Assembly: GCF_026153205.1 (NCBI RefSeq)
Contig: NZ_JAPFBW010000020.1
Span: forward strand, 62,001 to 126,000
DNA length: 64,000 bases
Reading direction: 5' to 3'
Origin: Aquabacterium sp. A7-Y
GTDB lineage: Bacteria; Pseudomonadota; Gammaproteobacteria; Burkholderiales; Burkholderiaceae_C
The notes below the pieces were generated by a model. The model had not been told where the DNA came from, ran no database searches, and worked only from the letters and a program-made list of their open reading frames with translations. This document shows positions 8,895 through 16,882 of the stretch, one piece after another; positions within the stretch are counted from its first letter, which is position 1; every line of letters begins with the position of its first letter. The position numbers and the translations under genes are program-made.

Positions 8895-10892
8895 ATGACC
8901 TACCCATCCCAACAGTCCGTCTCCACCGACCGCCATCCTGCGGGTTTCGAACCGACCCACGCCCAGGCCGCGCCGAGCCAGGATGCGCTGGGTCATGGAG
9001 CGCGCGTCGCCGAGTACGAAATCGAGCGTGTGCTGGGCGAAGGCGGCTTCGGCATCGTCTACCTCGCCGTCGACCACGACCTGCAGCGGCATGTCGCAGT
9101 CAAGGAGTACCTGCCAGCCGCGCTGGCGTCGCGTGGCGCCCGTTCACAGGTGACGCTGCGTGCTTCCTCGCATGCCGAGACCTTCGCGCTGGGACTGCGC
9201 TCCTTCGTCAACGAGGCGCGCCTGCTGGCCCGTTTCGACCACCCCTCGCTGGTGCGTGTCTACCGCTTCTGGGAAGCCAACGGCACCGCCTACATGGTGA
9301 TGCCCTACTACGAGGGCCCCACGCTGGCGGAGGCCCGGCTGGCGATGCGCACGCCGCCCGACGAGGCCTGGCTGCGCCGGCTGCTGCATTCCCTGATGGG
9401 GGCGCTGGAGGTTCTGCACGAAGGCTCCTGCTACCACCGCGACATCGCGCCTGACAACATCCTGCTGCTGCCCGACGGCCGCCCGGTGCTGCTCGACTTC
9501 GGCGCCGCCCGCCGGGTGATCGGCGACAAGACGCAGACCCTCACCGCCATCCTGAAGCCCGCCTTCGCGCCTATCGAGCAGTACGCCGAGGCCGGCCATC
9601 TCCAGCAAGGTCCGTGGACCGATCTCTATGCGCTGGCGGCGGTGGTCTATTACTGCATCAGCGGCCGCTCGCCGTTGCCGTCCACCGTCAGGGCCGTTGA
9701 TGACCAGCTCAAGCCGCTGAGCGAGGTGGTCCAGTCGCTGCAGGCGACTTTCCCCGAGGTGCGCTACAGCCCGGGCTTCCTGGCAGCGATCGACTGGGCC
9801 CTTTCCGTGCGTCCCCAGGACCGGCCTCAGAACGTCGAGCAGTTGCGTCAAGCCCTCAATCGCCACGACGGCGGGCGTCCGAGCGGCCCGCCCCCCGCTG
9901 TCGTGGCGGCGGCTGCGGCTGCTCCACCTCCGGTGACGCCGTCTGCGGCAAGCATCGCGGCCGCCATGCCACCGCCGCGTTCGACCCAGCCGCCGCAGGA
10001 AGTGCCGACGCTGTTTTCGGTCTTTCCCGGGCCGGACACACCGAGGCCCGCCGCGGCGGGTGCAGCGCCCGGGCCTGCGACCGGCAAGCCGGACGAAGTC
10101 CCGTCCGACGCCGCCGTGATGGCGGCGCTCAATGTCGCGCTCGGCTCGCTGCCCGACCTCAAGCCGGATCCCGAGCGCTGGACGGCAACACGCGCGGCCG
10201 ACGAAGATGACCGCGCCGCCGGACGCAGTAGCGGCGGCATGGTGCGCTGGGGCCTGATGCTCGCCGTCCTGGTCGCCATCGGCCTGGGTGCCTGGAAATG
10301 GAACGAACGCCGCCACGCCGAGGCCGTGCTGCGTCAGATCGCAGGCAGCTCGCTGAGCGACCCGGCACTCACGCAGCCCCGCCCGGCACCGCCCACCCCC
10401 GGGGCCGTGCCGCCCACCCCCGCGGCGGTGCCGCCCGCTCCCGCGCCGACAGTTGCGACGCCGCCAGCCGCCCCGCCGGCTGTCGCTGCCGCGCCGATGC
10501 CACCGCCGACCCCGGCTCCGGCAGCCCCCGCGCCGGCGACGCCGCCCGTCGACCCGGTCGCCGCAACGCCCGCCGCCCCACCGCCGGCGCCGGTCCCGGC
10601 AGCCTCCGCCCTCGCTGCAGCGCCGGCCATGCCCCCGGTGGCCGCCGCCACGACGCCGCTGGAAACTCCCCCGCCTCAAGCGGCGGCCGGGCTGCCACGC
10701 GAGGAGGAGACGGGCGCCGGCTCCACGGCGACGCGGCGGGTGGGCGCCAGCGAACCGTCGAATCCCCGCACCTTGTGCGAGCCGAGGACCAATTTCTCGT
10801 TGTATTACTGCATGCAGACGCAATGCAGGAAGCCGCAATACGTGAACCATCCGCACTGCAAGCGACTGCGCGAGCGGGACGAGGTCGAGTGA
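8895..10892 (+). CDS. membrane-anchored Ser/Thr protein kinase with extracytoplasmic cysteine tail
   Basis: A 665-residue Hanks-type kinase. Residues 41-330 form the kinase: glycine loop GEGGFG (48-53), ATP-binding Lys70 (VAVKEYLP), catalytic HRD at 181-183 with Asn188 (HRDIAPDN), and DFG at 201-203. A Pro/Ala-rich linker follows. There is one transmembrane helix at about 448-466 (MVRWGLMLAVLVAIGLGAW). A second Pro/Ala-rich stretch leads to a C-terminal module with evenly spaced cysteines (628, 639, 644, 655: C-x10-C-x4-C-x10-C) that should face the periplasm. HRD, DFG and Lys are all present, so it is probably active. The signal and substrates are unknown. The start at 8895 gives a conventional N terminus. 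The DksA-like gene follows 100 bases later. Confidence 0.9.
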   Translation: MTYPSQQSVSTDRHPAGFEPTHAQAAPSQDALGHGARVAEYEIERVLGEGGFGIVYLAVDHDLQRHVAVKEYLPAALASRGARSQVTLRASSHAETFALGLRSFVNEARLLARFDHPSLVRVYRFWEANGTAYMVMPYYEGPTLAEARLAMRTPPDEAWLRRLLHSLMGALEVLHEGSCYHRDIAPDNILLLPDGRPVLLDFGAARRVIGDKTQTLTAILKPAFAPIEQYAEAGHLQQGPWTDLYALAAVVYYCISGRSPLPSTVRAVDDQLKPLSEVVQSLQATFPEVRYSPGFLAAIDWALSVRPQDRPQNVEQLRQALNRHDGGRPSGPPPAVVAAAAAAPPPVTPSAASIAAAMPPPRSTQPPQEVPTLFSVFPGPDTPRPAAAGAAPGPATGKPDEVPSDAAVMAALNVALGSLPDLKPDPERWTATRAADEDDRAAGRSSGGMVRWGLMLAVLVAIGLGAWKWNERRHAEAVLRQIAGSSLSDPALTQPRPAPPTPGAVPPTPAAVPPAPAPTVATPPAAPPAVAAAPMPPPTPAPAAPAPATPPVDPVAATPAAPPPAPVPAASALAAAPAMPPVAAATTPLETPPPQAAAGLPREEETGAGSTATRRVGASEPSNPRTLCEPRTNFSLYYCMQTQCRKPQYVNHPHCKRLRERDEVE

Positions 10893-10992
10893 GCCGGCCC
10901 CGGATTTGCTGGTGAACGACAGGCCCGCCGGCCCGCTGCCGCCGGGCCGACCCCGCAATCGTGCGGACCCCGGTCCGCAGAGAAAGGCCAAG

Positions 10993-11385
10993 ATGACTTC
11001 CTTGTCAGACGCTCAGCTGTCGTCGTTGAAAGCACAGCTCAAGGAGCGCGAGCAGAAGCTGCAAGGTGAAGTGCGGCTGTCGCGCCAGGCCAAAGAAGAA
11101 CTTGCCGTGGGACAGGCAGGTGTGGTCGGCGACCACGGGGACGCCGCGGCCGCGCACCTCCAGGCCGGCATACGCCACGTCGAGACCGAACGCGACATCG
11201 AGGAGCTGCTCGACATCGAGGCCGCGCTCGAGCGCATCCAGGCCGGCAGCTACGGCGAGTGTGTCGATTGCGGCCAAGACATCGCCTACGCCCGCCTGCA
11301 GGCTCAGCCCAGCGCCACCCGCTGCGCCGACTGCCAAACCGTCTTCGAGCGCCGGCACCCGACCGTTCTGCGGGATCCCGGCTGA
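10993..11385 (+). CDS. DksA/TraR-family zinc-finger protein
   Basis: A 130-residue protein with an N-terminal coiled-coil region and a C-terminal C4 zinc finger (YGECVDCGQDI, then RCADCQ), the DksA/TraR signature. DksA-type proteins enter the RNA polymerase secondary channel and modulate transcription with or without ppGpp. The coiled-coil tip does not show the DxxDxA motif of canonical DksA, so this is a DksA-like paralogue rather than certain DksA. The frame is open upstream; the ATG at 10993, after AGAAAGG, gives the usual short N terminus. Confidence 0.85.
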   Translation: MTSLSDAQLSSLKAQLKEREQKLQGEVRLSRQAKEELAVGQAGVVGDHGDAAAAHLQAGIRHVETERDIEELLDIEAALERIQAGSYGECVDCGQDIAYARLQAQPSATRCADCQTVFERRHPTVLRDPG

Positions 11386-11531
11386 GTGGCGGCGCCGGCG
11401 GCTGTGCCGGTGCTGCACCGCTTCCTCCCGGCCCTGGCCCCTCTCCCGATCCGGGCTTCCCGGCACAATTCCTCGCCCGCCCTCCGCGCCCCTGCCCGCA
11501 GGCCGGAGGTGCTCGCTACCATCGCCTGCTC

Positions 11532-11738
11532 ATGTCACTGTTACAGGCAGATGCAGAAATGTTCGGCGAAATCACAGGCTGGCTGGTGGCCTTCAAATAC
11601 CCGGCAGGCGACAGCGGCCCTCAGTGGCTCGAAGTGAAACAGCCCGAGCGCGACGAAGCGCTCGCCAGCGCCCGAGCGATGGCCGCTCAGCGCTGGCCCG
11701 AGGCCGACGTTTTCAAGGTCGTCCCCATCATGGAATGA
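11532..11738 (+). CDS. small conserved-looking protein (68 aa), unknown function
   Basis: The frame ends with a compact acidic protein containing MFGEITGWLVAFKYPAG, EVKQPERDEALASARAMAAQRWPEADVFKVVPIME. The even mix of hydrophobic and charged residues looks like a real small globular domain. The start is uncertain: ATG at 11532 (68 residues) or 11559 (59 residues). Neither has a strong ribosome binding site. It lies between the DksA-like gene and flhD. I cannot assign a family. Confidence 0.5.
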   Translation: MSLLQADAEMFGEITGWLVAFKYPAGDSGPQWLEVKQPERDEALASARAMAAQRWPEADVFKVVPIME

Positions 11739-11985
11739 AACCCTTCGCCCCGGTTCGCCCGGGGCGGGCCCTCGGCGTGCCAGCCGCACGGCTTGAGCCG
11801 GAATTGGACGGTATACCGGGAAGTCCTGTAGGAAGTTGCCTGACAAGCACATCAGACGGAGGCGACACAGCGGACAGAAGCAACCTGATGTTTCCAGGCC
11901 TCAAGCTTCGCCAGAATTCAATCCATCGAGCAAGCCCCGGTTTGCACCCCAGTCAAGAAGTTCAGGACAGACGCAGGAGTTCACC

Positions 11986-12318
11986 ATGACCGCCACCGCA
12001 GACCAGATCCTCAGCGAGATCCGCGAAGCCAACCTGTCCTACCTGATGCTGGCGCAGAACCTGATCCGCAGCGACCGCGAACAGGCCCTCTACCGCCTGG
12101 GCGTGTCGGAAGACACCGCCGACCTGCTGGCGGTGCTGAGCCCCGCGCAGATGATGAAGATCGCCTCGGGCAACACCTTGCTGTGCCGCTTCCGGTTCGA
12201 TGACGAACTGGTCTGGGGCCTTTTGACCAACCATGGCAAGACCACCGCCGCGAACGACGCCACCTCGCGCCTGCACGCTTCCATCGTGCTGGCCGGCCGG
12301 CACCAGGAAGCGGCCTGA
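11986..12318 (+). CDS. flhD: flagellar transcriptional activator FlhD
   Basis: A 110-residue FlhD. With FlhC it forms the FlhD4C2 master activator that turns on class II flagellar promoters. The sequence shows the FlhD hallmarks ILSEIREANLSYLMLAQNLI and ADLLAVLSPAQMMKIASGN. The frame is open upstream to 11836. The ATG at 11986 has CAGGAG (11974-11979) at proper spacing and gives the family N terminus. flhC follows after 57 bases. The 247 bases upstream hold no other gene and should contain the flhDC promoter, but I could not identify it securely. Confidence 0.95.
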   Translation: MTATADQILSEIREANLSYLMLAQNLIRSDREQALYRLGVSEDTADLLAVLSPAQMMKIASGNTLLCRFRFDDELVWGLLTNHGKTTAANDATSRLHASIVLAGRHQEAA

Positions 12319-12375
12319 GTCGCGCCCGCCTCGATCCCCTTCATCCCCCTCCTCACTGAGACACGGACCCCGCCC

Positions 12376-12915
12376 ATGCGCACCAAGAGCATCCTGAGCG
12401 AAGCCAAGCAGATCGAACGTGCCGTCACGCTGATCCAGCTGGGTGCCCGCCTGCAGGTGCTGGAGTCCGAGACCGACATGTCCTACGAGCGCCTGCTGCG
12501 CCTGTACAAGGAGGTGTCGGGCAAGTCGCCGTCGAAGGGCCAGCTGCCGTTCTCGACCGACTGGTTCATGACCTGGCAGCCGAACATCCATGCCTCGCTG
12601 TTCCTGAACATCCACGAGTACCTGAACAAGGTGGCGGAGATCGACGAGATCGACACCATCATCAAGGCCTACCGGCTGTACCTGGAGCAGACCCAGGCGC
12701 AGGGGCTGGAGCCGCTGCTGTCGGTGACGCGGGCCTGGCGCCTGGTGAAGTTCATCGACAACGGCATGCTGACCTTGACCAAGTGCTCCAAGTGCGGCGG
12801 CCACTTCGTCACGCACCCGCACGAGATCGCCAAGCACTTCGTGTGCGGCATGTGCAACCCGCCGGCCCGCGCCGGCAAGGGCAAGGCTGCCGGCGGCCTG
12901 CAGCTCGGCCACTGA
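12376..12915 (+). CDS. flhC: flagellar transcriptional activator FlhC
   Basis: A 179-residue FlhC, the zinc-binding partner of FlhD. The four zinc-ligand cysteines are visible (KCSKCGGHFV, then FVCGMCNPP), and the body matches FlhC (IERAVTLIQLGARLQVLESET, YKEVSGKSPSKGQLPFSTDWF). The ATG at 12376 is standard, though the upstream ribosome binding site is weak, so translation may be coupled to flhD. A strong terminator (13003-13028) closes the operon. motAB and che genes, often next to flhDC in Burkholderiales, do not follow here. Confidence 0.96.
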   Translation: MRTKSILSEAKQIERAVTLIQLGARLQVLESETDMSYERLLRLYKEVSGKSPSKGQLPFSTDWFMTWQPNIHASLFLNIHEYLNKVAEIDEIDTIIKAYRLYLEQTQAQGLEPLLSVTRAWRLVKFIDNGMLTLTKCSKCGGHFVTHPHEIAKHFVCGMCNPPARAGKGKAAGGLQLGH

Positions 12916-13002
12916 AGGATGGCCAGGCCGGACTCGACCCCGAATTTTGTTTTCTTGTCGTTGGTTTCCTCCTGAGAGAAGCACAGTCCGCTGTGCCTTG
13001 CA

Positions 13003-13028
13003 ACGGGCCCCTCGGGGCCCGTTTTTTT
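13003..13028 (+). terminator. Rho-independent terminator of flhDC
   Basis: A perfect 9-bp GC-rich stem (ACGGGCCCC at 13003-13011, GGGGCCCGT at 13014-13022) with a TC loop is followed by seven T. A smaller stem (GCACAG/CTGTGC, 12981-12996) precedes it. It also separates flhC from the convergent gene at 13044. Confidence 0.93.
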
Positions 13029-13043
13029 GCCCCGGGAAGGCGC

Positions 13044-13511
13044 TCAGCGCCGCCGCATCAGCCAGGCGCCCATCGCCATGCCGACAGCCAGGCCGCCGTA
13101 GACCATCCACAGGCTCTTGCCCGACAGGCGGCGCTCGAAGCCCGGGGTCAACCGCCTGGGCACGACCACCAGGTCGACCACGGCCGCCACCGCGGTGGCC
13201 TTGATCGCGTTGCGCGCCACGGCTGCCGCACTGCGCGGCTCGCGCTCGCGGCCCAGCAGTTTCTCGAACAGCACCCCCCAGAAGATGCCGGAAGCGGCAT
13301 GCAGCGCGGCGCCGGTCGCGGTGTGGCGCACGGTGGGCCGGTCGACGTTCAGCGCCTCGTCGCCGTGGATGATGTGGCTGGTGGCATTGAGCGGCGCCAC
13401 GGCGCTGCCGGTCTCTTTGCGTCCGCGCAGCGCCAACAGTGCCGCGGAAGTGATGCTGGCGGCACCGCCCGAGACGACGGCGTCTTTCACGGCTGCGGTC
13501 CAGGTTTTCAT
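13044..13511 (-). CDS. conserved hypothetical membrane protein (155 aa)
   Basis: The ATG at 13511 gives MKTWTAAVKDAVVSGGAASITSAALLALRG. There are weakly hydrophobic helices at about 12-28, 65-85 and 130-150 (WMVYGGLAVGMAMGAWLMRRR), and a central region with HIIHGDEAL. It resembles small glycine/alanine-rich membrane proteins of unknown function common in Burkholderiales. I know no role for it. The frame is open upstream to 13850, but that part overlaps the oppositely oriented copper-binding gene and is unlikely to be coding. Confidence 0.6.
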   Translation of the reverse strand: MKTWTAAVKDAVVSGGAASITSAALLALRGRKETGSAVAPLNATSHIIHGDEALNVDRPTVRHTATGAALHAASGIFWGVLFEKLLGREREPRSAAAVARNAIKATAVAAVVDLVVVPRRLTPGFERRLSGKSLWMVYGGLAVGMAMGAWLMRRR

Positions 13512-13643
13512 CGAATGCCTCGCTTTCCTTGCTGTGTGGGCGGTCGCCCTTCTTGAACCTGCTCGCAAGGAAAACGGCAAGAGGCATTCCCGGCTGGGTA
13601 CGGGGCTTGCCAGACAGCGGAGGTCAGCAAGCCGGAGCCCACC

Positions 13644-14066
13644 GTGACAGGTATCGTGAACGACCCCCGGGTTCAACAGTGCATCGAGGACTGCCTGCAA
13701 TGCTGGGCCGCTTGCCGCGGCACCGCCCTGCGGCAATGCCTGGATCTCGGCGGCCCCCACGCCGAGCAGGACCACCTCAGCCTGATGATGAACTGCGCCG
13801 ACCTCTGCCAGGCGACGGCCAACTTCATGCTCAGCGGATCGACCCTGCACAGCGAGGTGTGCGCGCTGTGCGCCAAGGTGTGCGGAGCCTGCGCGCAGAG
13901 CTGCCGACAGCTCGGTTCCCTGGAGGACTGCGAAGCCGCCTGCCGACGCTGTGCCGACAGCTGCCGCGAGGTGGCGGGAACCGCCCCGCCGCAGGGGCAG
14001 ACCGACTCGCGGCTCCCGACCACCGGAATGCCCGGCGGGCCGGCGCGCCAGGGCGCCTACGGTTGA
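13644..14066 (+). CDS. four-helix bundle copper-binding protein (Csp/DUF326 type)
   Basis: A 140-residue protein with about 18 cysteines in regularly spaced helical repeats (CIEDCLQCWAACRG, CALCAKVCGACAQSCR, CEAACRRCADSCRE). This is the pattern of copper-storage proteins of the Csp / DUF326 family, whose four-helix bundles fill with Cu(I). No signal peptide is present, so it would be a cytosolic Csp3-like store. It starts with GTG at 13644. Another GTG at 13656 is possible. The His- and Gly-rich tail is probably disordered. No copper transporter or regulator lies next to it. Confidence 0.8.
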   Translation: MTGIVNDPRVQQCIEDCLQCWAACRGTALRQCLDLGGPHAEQDHLSLMMNCADLCQATANFMLSGSTLHSEVCALCAKVCGACAQSCRQLGSLEDCEAACRRCADSCREVAGTAPPQGQTDSRLPTTGMPGGPARQGAYG

Positions 14067-14093
14067 ACGCGGCGCCGCGGCGCGGCCACCGCC

Positions 14094-14345
14094 TCACCCC
14101 GCGCCGAGGCGCGGGGGGCGCGGCGTGCGGATGTCGCGCGTCTCGGGGGTACAGGACCAGCCCGGCAGCTGGCGCGCGATGCGCTCGGCCTGTTCGGGCT
14201 GGGCCTCGATGATCAGAGTGCCGCTGCCCCGGCCCAGGACCGTCGCACCGGCGGCGCGCACCGCCCGCGCGGCCGCCTCGGGCTCCGGCACGTCCGAGGG
14301 CGCGATGGCTTCGAGGCTCCGGCAATAGAGGACGAACCTGGACAT
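14094..14345 (-). CDS. small I9/propeptide-like protein, putative trans-acting partner of the upstream protease
   Basis: An 83-residue protein starting MSRFVLYCRSLEAIAPSD, 7 bases after the stop of the subtilisin-like protease. Its second half (GTLIIEAQPEQAERIARQ, then LPGW and PETR) has the pattern of the subtilisin propeptide / inhibitor I9 fold. It parallels the N-terminal region of the protease itself: both begin SR-hydrophobic, and both end with a QLPG, a PE-R and a TP. I infer a free-standing propeptide that may act as chaperone or inhibitor in trans. This rests on pattern reading only. The start at 14345 leaves no overlap with the protease gene. Confidence 0.55.
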   Translation of the reverse strand: MSRFVLYCRSLEAIAPSDVPEPEAAARAVRAAGATVLGRGSGTLIIEAQPEQAERIARQLPGWSCTPETRDIRTPRPPRLGAG

Positions 14346-14352
14346 CGGCGAA

Positions 14353-15858
14353 TTATCTCGCCAGCCCCTTGCCCTGCAAAGTCGGGGCGAAACCCAGGTC
14401 GTCGGCGCGTTCTGCCGCCAGCGCCAGGATGGCTTCCGACCGTTTGGCGTCGCGCGGTGCCTGCAGCAGCTCGGGCGAGGCCGCCAGCGCACGCGCCAGC
14501 ACGCCCGCAGCCACCGGGCTGGCCATCGAGGTGCCATCCATCACGCCCCAGCGGTCTTGCGGGATGGTCGAGACAATGCCGACCCCGGGGGCACCCAGCC
14601 GGATTTGCGGCCCGCGGTTGGAGAAGCGTGCGACGAAGGTGTCGTACTCGCCCGGCGGCTCGCTCAGGTGGCGGGCCTGGGCCGATCCCTCGGGCCAGGC
14701 GTCCTTCACGCCCAGCGCCGAGACGGCCAGCGACAGCGGGTCATTGGCCGGGTAGCTGACCGGGCCGCCCTCGTTGCCGGCAGCGCAGACGCAGATGGCG
14801 CCGCTCAGGCGCGCGAACTGGATCGCCTCGGAAATCGCCGGGTCGCTGCCGGCCCCGCCGAGGCTCATGTTGATGATGTCGCAGCCGTCGAGCACGGCCT
14901 GGCGGATCGCTTCGCGGATGGCGGCGTTCGACGCTCCGCCCTCGCCGCGTTCGAACACGCGATAGGCGTGCAGCGCGACTTGCGGCGCCTCGCCCGCGAG
15001 GTTGAAGCCGCCCTCGCGCAGCTGCGCCGCGATGACGCCGGCCACGTGGGTGCCATGGCCCTCCTCGTCGTGCCATTCCTCGACCGGCTCGACCAGCGTG
15101 GTATTGCGTCCGACGGCCACTGGCAGATCGGCATGCGGCCCGACGCCGGTGTCGATCACGGCGACCTTCACGCCGGCGCCCGCCGACGGTTCCGGCTCGC
15201 CGTAGAGACGGCGCCGGGCATCGGCGAAGCTGCGATCCAGCCCCACGACATGCAGCTGGGTCACTGCTTCGAGTTCGACATCCTGCCACTCGCGCGGCCA
15301 GCCGCCGTGCAGCGGATAAGCGACCACCAGCGGCGCACGCGTGACGCTGCCGGGCAGTTGCAGCCGCACCTCGCCCTGCGCGTCGGTCACCCCTTGGGCA
15401 CCGGTCCGGCTGTCGGCATCGGTCAGCACCACCACCATGCAGTCCGACAGCGGCCGTGGCTCTGCCCCGTCGGCGACGATACGCACGGTGAGCTCACGCA
15501 GCGGGGCCTCCTGCGTGGGGGCGACCCGGTTGAGCACTTCCACCCGCGGCGCGCGGGCCGGTGTGTAGCGCCGCTCGGGCACGATACGCAGGCCGGGCAG
15601 CTGGGATTGCACCAAAGCTGCCTCGTCGGGCGTCAGCTCGACCACCTTGGTGCCGTCGCTCGCCGCTGAGGCGAGCACACGCAGCGACAAGCCGCCCAGG
15701 GAGGCGCGCCCCTCCTGCTGCATCGGCAGAAGCTGGCGCAAGGCATGCTCGGCGGTGGCGGAGGACAGGCCGCCGGTGACAAAACCCGCAGTGGGCAGTA
15801 TCAGGTAGCGGGACGGAGCGGACGAGGATGACGAGGGGGAGGAGCTGCTGCTAGCCAT
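14353..15858 (-). CDS. subtilisin-like serine protease (S8) with internal Ig/Cna-like insert
   Basis: A 501-residue S8 protease. The catalytic triad is visible: Asp236 (AVIDTGVG), His268 (GHGTHVAG) and Ser444 (GTSMASP), with the oxyanion Asn at 362 (AAGNEGGP). Residues 1-16 are a Ser-rich tract. Residues 17-101 look like an I9-type propeptide. Residues 118-208 (LRELTVRIVADG to VTQLHVVGLD) look like a beta-sandwich, carboxypeptidase-regulatory-like insert. No Sec signal peptide is apparent, so the enzyme is either cytoplasmic or exported by an unusual route. The next gene may encode a second copy of its propeptide. Confidence 0.88.
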   Translation of the reverse strand: MASSSSSPSSSSSAPSRYLILPTAGFVTGGLSSATAEHALRQLLPMQQEGRASLGGLSLRVLASAASDGTKVVELTPDEAALVQSQLPGLRIVPERRYTPARAPRVEVLNRVAPTQEAPLRELTVRIVADGAEPRPLSDCMVVVLTDADSRTGAQGVTDAQGEVRLQLPGSVTRAPLVVAYPLHGGWPREWQDVELEAVTQLHVVGLDRSFADARRRLYGEPEPSAGAGVKVAVIDTGVGPHADLPVAVGRNTTLVEPVEEWHDEEGHGTHVAGVIAAQLREGGFNLAGEAPQVALHAYRVFERGEGGASNAAIREAIRQAVLDGCDIINMSLGGAGSDPAISEAIQFARLSGAICVCAAGNEGGPVSYPANDPLSLAVSALGVKDAWPEGSAQARHLSEPPGEYDTFVARFSNRGPQIRLGAPGVGIVSTIPQDRWGVMDGTSMASPVAAGVLARALAASPELLQAPRDAKRSEAILALAAERADDLGFAPTLQGKGLAR

Positions 15859-16226
15859 GGTATTCCTGTTGTGACCCGGGACGCGGGCAAGGTGTGCCTT
15901 GACTCATTCTGTCGGCATTGACATGGCAAGCCGTGACGACATTTTTCTGAGCACGCCTTCGGCGAGGCGCTGGGCCGGCGCGATCTACATCGCCTGGCAT
16001 ACCTTTTTACCGGGACCGGCGCCTGCCGGGCGGCGCAACGCCGTCGTCACCCGAGCGCGTGCCCGTCCAGCCAGGCGGACAGCCGCAGCGGGCATGGCGA
16101 TTGCGAAGCGCTGCAGGGAACGGCGCGGCCCGACCGGCAGCGTCGCCATCGCCCTTGACGGCGACCGCAGGCGGCGGCCAAAGTGTCGGTTGTCGTGTCC
16201 CTTGACGCCATGAAGGAGAGAACACC
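15859..16226. other. divergent intergenic region, protease / CBS protein
   Basis: A 368-base spacer that must hold promoters for both neighbours. TTGACA at 15918-15923 is a perfect -35 hexamer on the plus strand, but only a poor -10 (ATTTTT) follows at 17 bases. No gene is seen. Confidence 0.4.
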
Positions 16227-16661
16227 ATGCAACAGATTTCCGAAGTGATGACCCGGAATGTGCGGGTCGTCTCGCCCGACGACTCCCTGCAATCGGCAGC
16301 CCGGGTGATGGACGAGATGAACGTCGGCGCCGTTCCCGTCTGCAACGGCGACCGCCTGGTGGGCATGATCACCGACCGCGACATCACCGTGCGCGCGGTG
16401 GCCGCCGGCCTGCCGGCCGACGGTACCCATGTCGGCGACGTGATGACCGATCAGGTGCGCTGGTGCTTCGAGGACCAGCCGGTCGACGAGGTGATGAAGC
16501 AGATGAGCGACGTGCAGATCCGCCGCGTCCCGGTGGTCGACCGCGACAACCGGCTGGTGGGCATCGTTTCGCTGGGCGACCTTGCAACCCGTCATCCGGC
16601 AGACGTCGAAGGCACGCTGGAACGCATCTCTTCGCCGTCCCAGCCGGACCGCACGCACTGA
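16227..16661 (+). CDS. tandem CBS-domain protein
   Basis: A 144-residue protein made of one Bateman module, two CBS domains (about 5-60 and 70-130): ISEVMTRNVRVVSPDDSL, VGMITDRDITVRAVAAG, VGDVMTDQVRWCFEDQPV, VGIVSLGDLA. Such stand-alone pairs bind adenine nucleotides and often report energy status; no effector domain is attached. AAGGAGAG sits just before the ATG. A stem-loop (10-bp arms at 16674-16683 and 16699-16708, no T run) lies just after the stop. Confidence 0.88.
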   Translation: MQQISEVMTRNVRVVSPDDSLQSAARVMDEMNVGAVPVCNGDRLVGMITDRDITVRAVAAGLPADGTHVGDVMTDQVRWCFEDQPVDEVMKQMSDVQIRRVPVVDRDNRLVGIVSLGDLATRHPADVEGTLERISSPSQPDRTH

Positions 16662-16673
16662 CCCCCCTTCACC

Positions 16674-16708
16674 GCCCCGCTGCCCCGATCGGACCGGCGC
16701 AGCGGGGC
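16674..16708 (+). repeat. stem-loop after CBS gene
   Basis: A perfect 10-bp inverted repeat (GCCCCGCTGC and GCAGCGGGGC) with a 15-base loop lies 13 bases after the stop codon. It lacks a T tract, so it may be a 3'-end stabiliser or a factor-dependent end rather than an intrinsic terminator. Confidence 0.5.
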
Positions 16709-16789
16709 CCTCTGCGGCCAGGACGGCTGTCGTGTCCCGGCCCCGCCCGCCCGCACCGCTGCGCCGGGCGTCGCCCATCCGAGAGTGAC

Positions 16790-16882
16790 ATGAACACGAA
16801 CAAGACCGCGAACCGCACCCCTTCGACGGCCGCCGCCGCCCGCCCCGCCCGCCGTGGCGACTCCGAGCGGGCCGGCGCATGA
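16790..16882 (+). CDS. possible 30-aa leader ORF before egtD
   Basis: ATG at 16790 opens MNTNKTANRTPSTAAAARPA and ends at a TGA that overlaps the egtD start as ATGA (16879-16882). The overlap is the classic arrangement for translational coupling. The peptide is Thr/Ala/Arg-rich, resembles no family, and has no strong ribosome binding site. It might be a leader peptide or chance. Confidence 0.3.
   Translation: MNTNKTANRTPSTAAAARPARRGDSERAGA

Noticed and set aside
10369-10700. Pro/Ala codon repeats that look like a tandem DNA repeat
   Set aside because: They encode the low-complexity linker of the kinase; the DNA units are irregular.
9144-10991. A 615-codon minus-strand frame opposite the Ser/Thr kinase
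   Set aside because: The plus-strand frame has all kinase motifs in order; the antisense product is Arg/Gly-rich low complexity.
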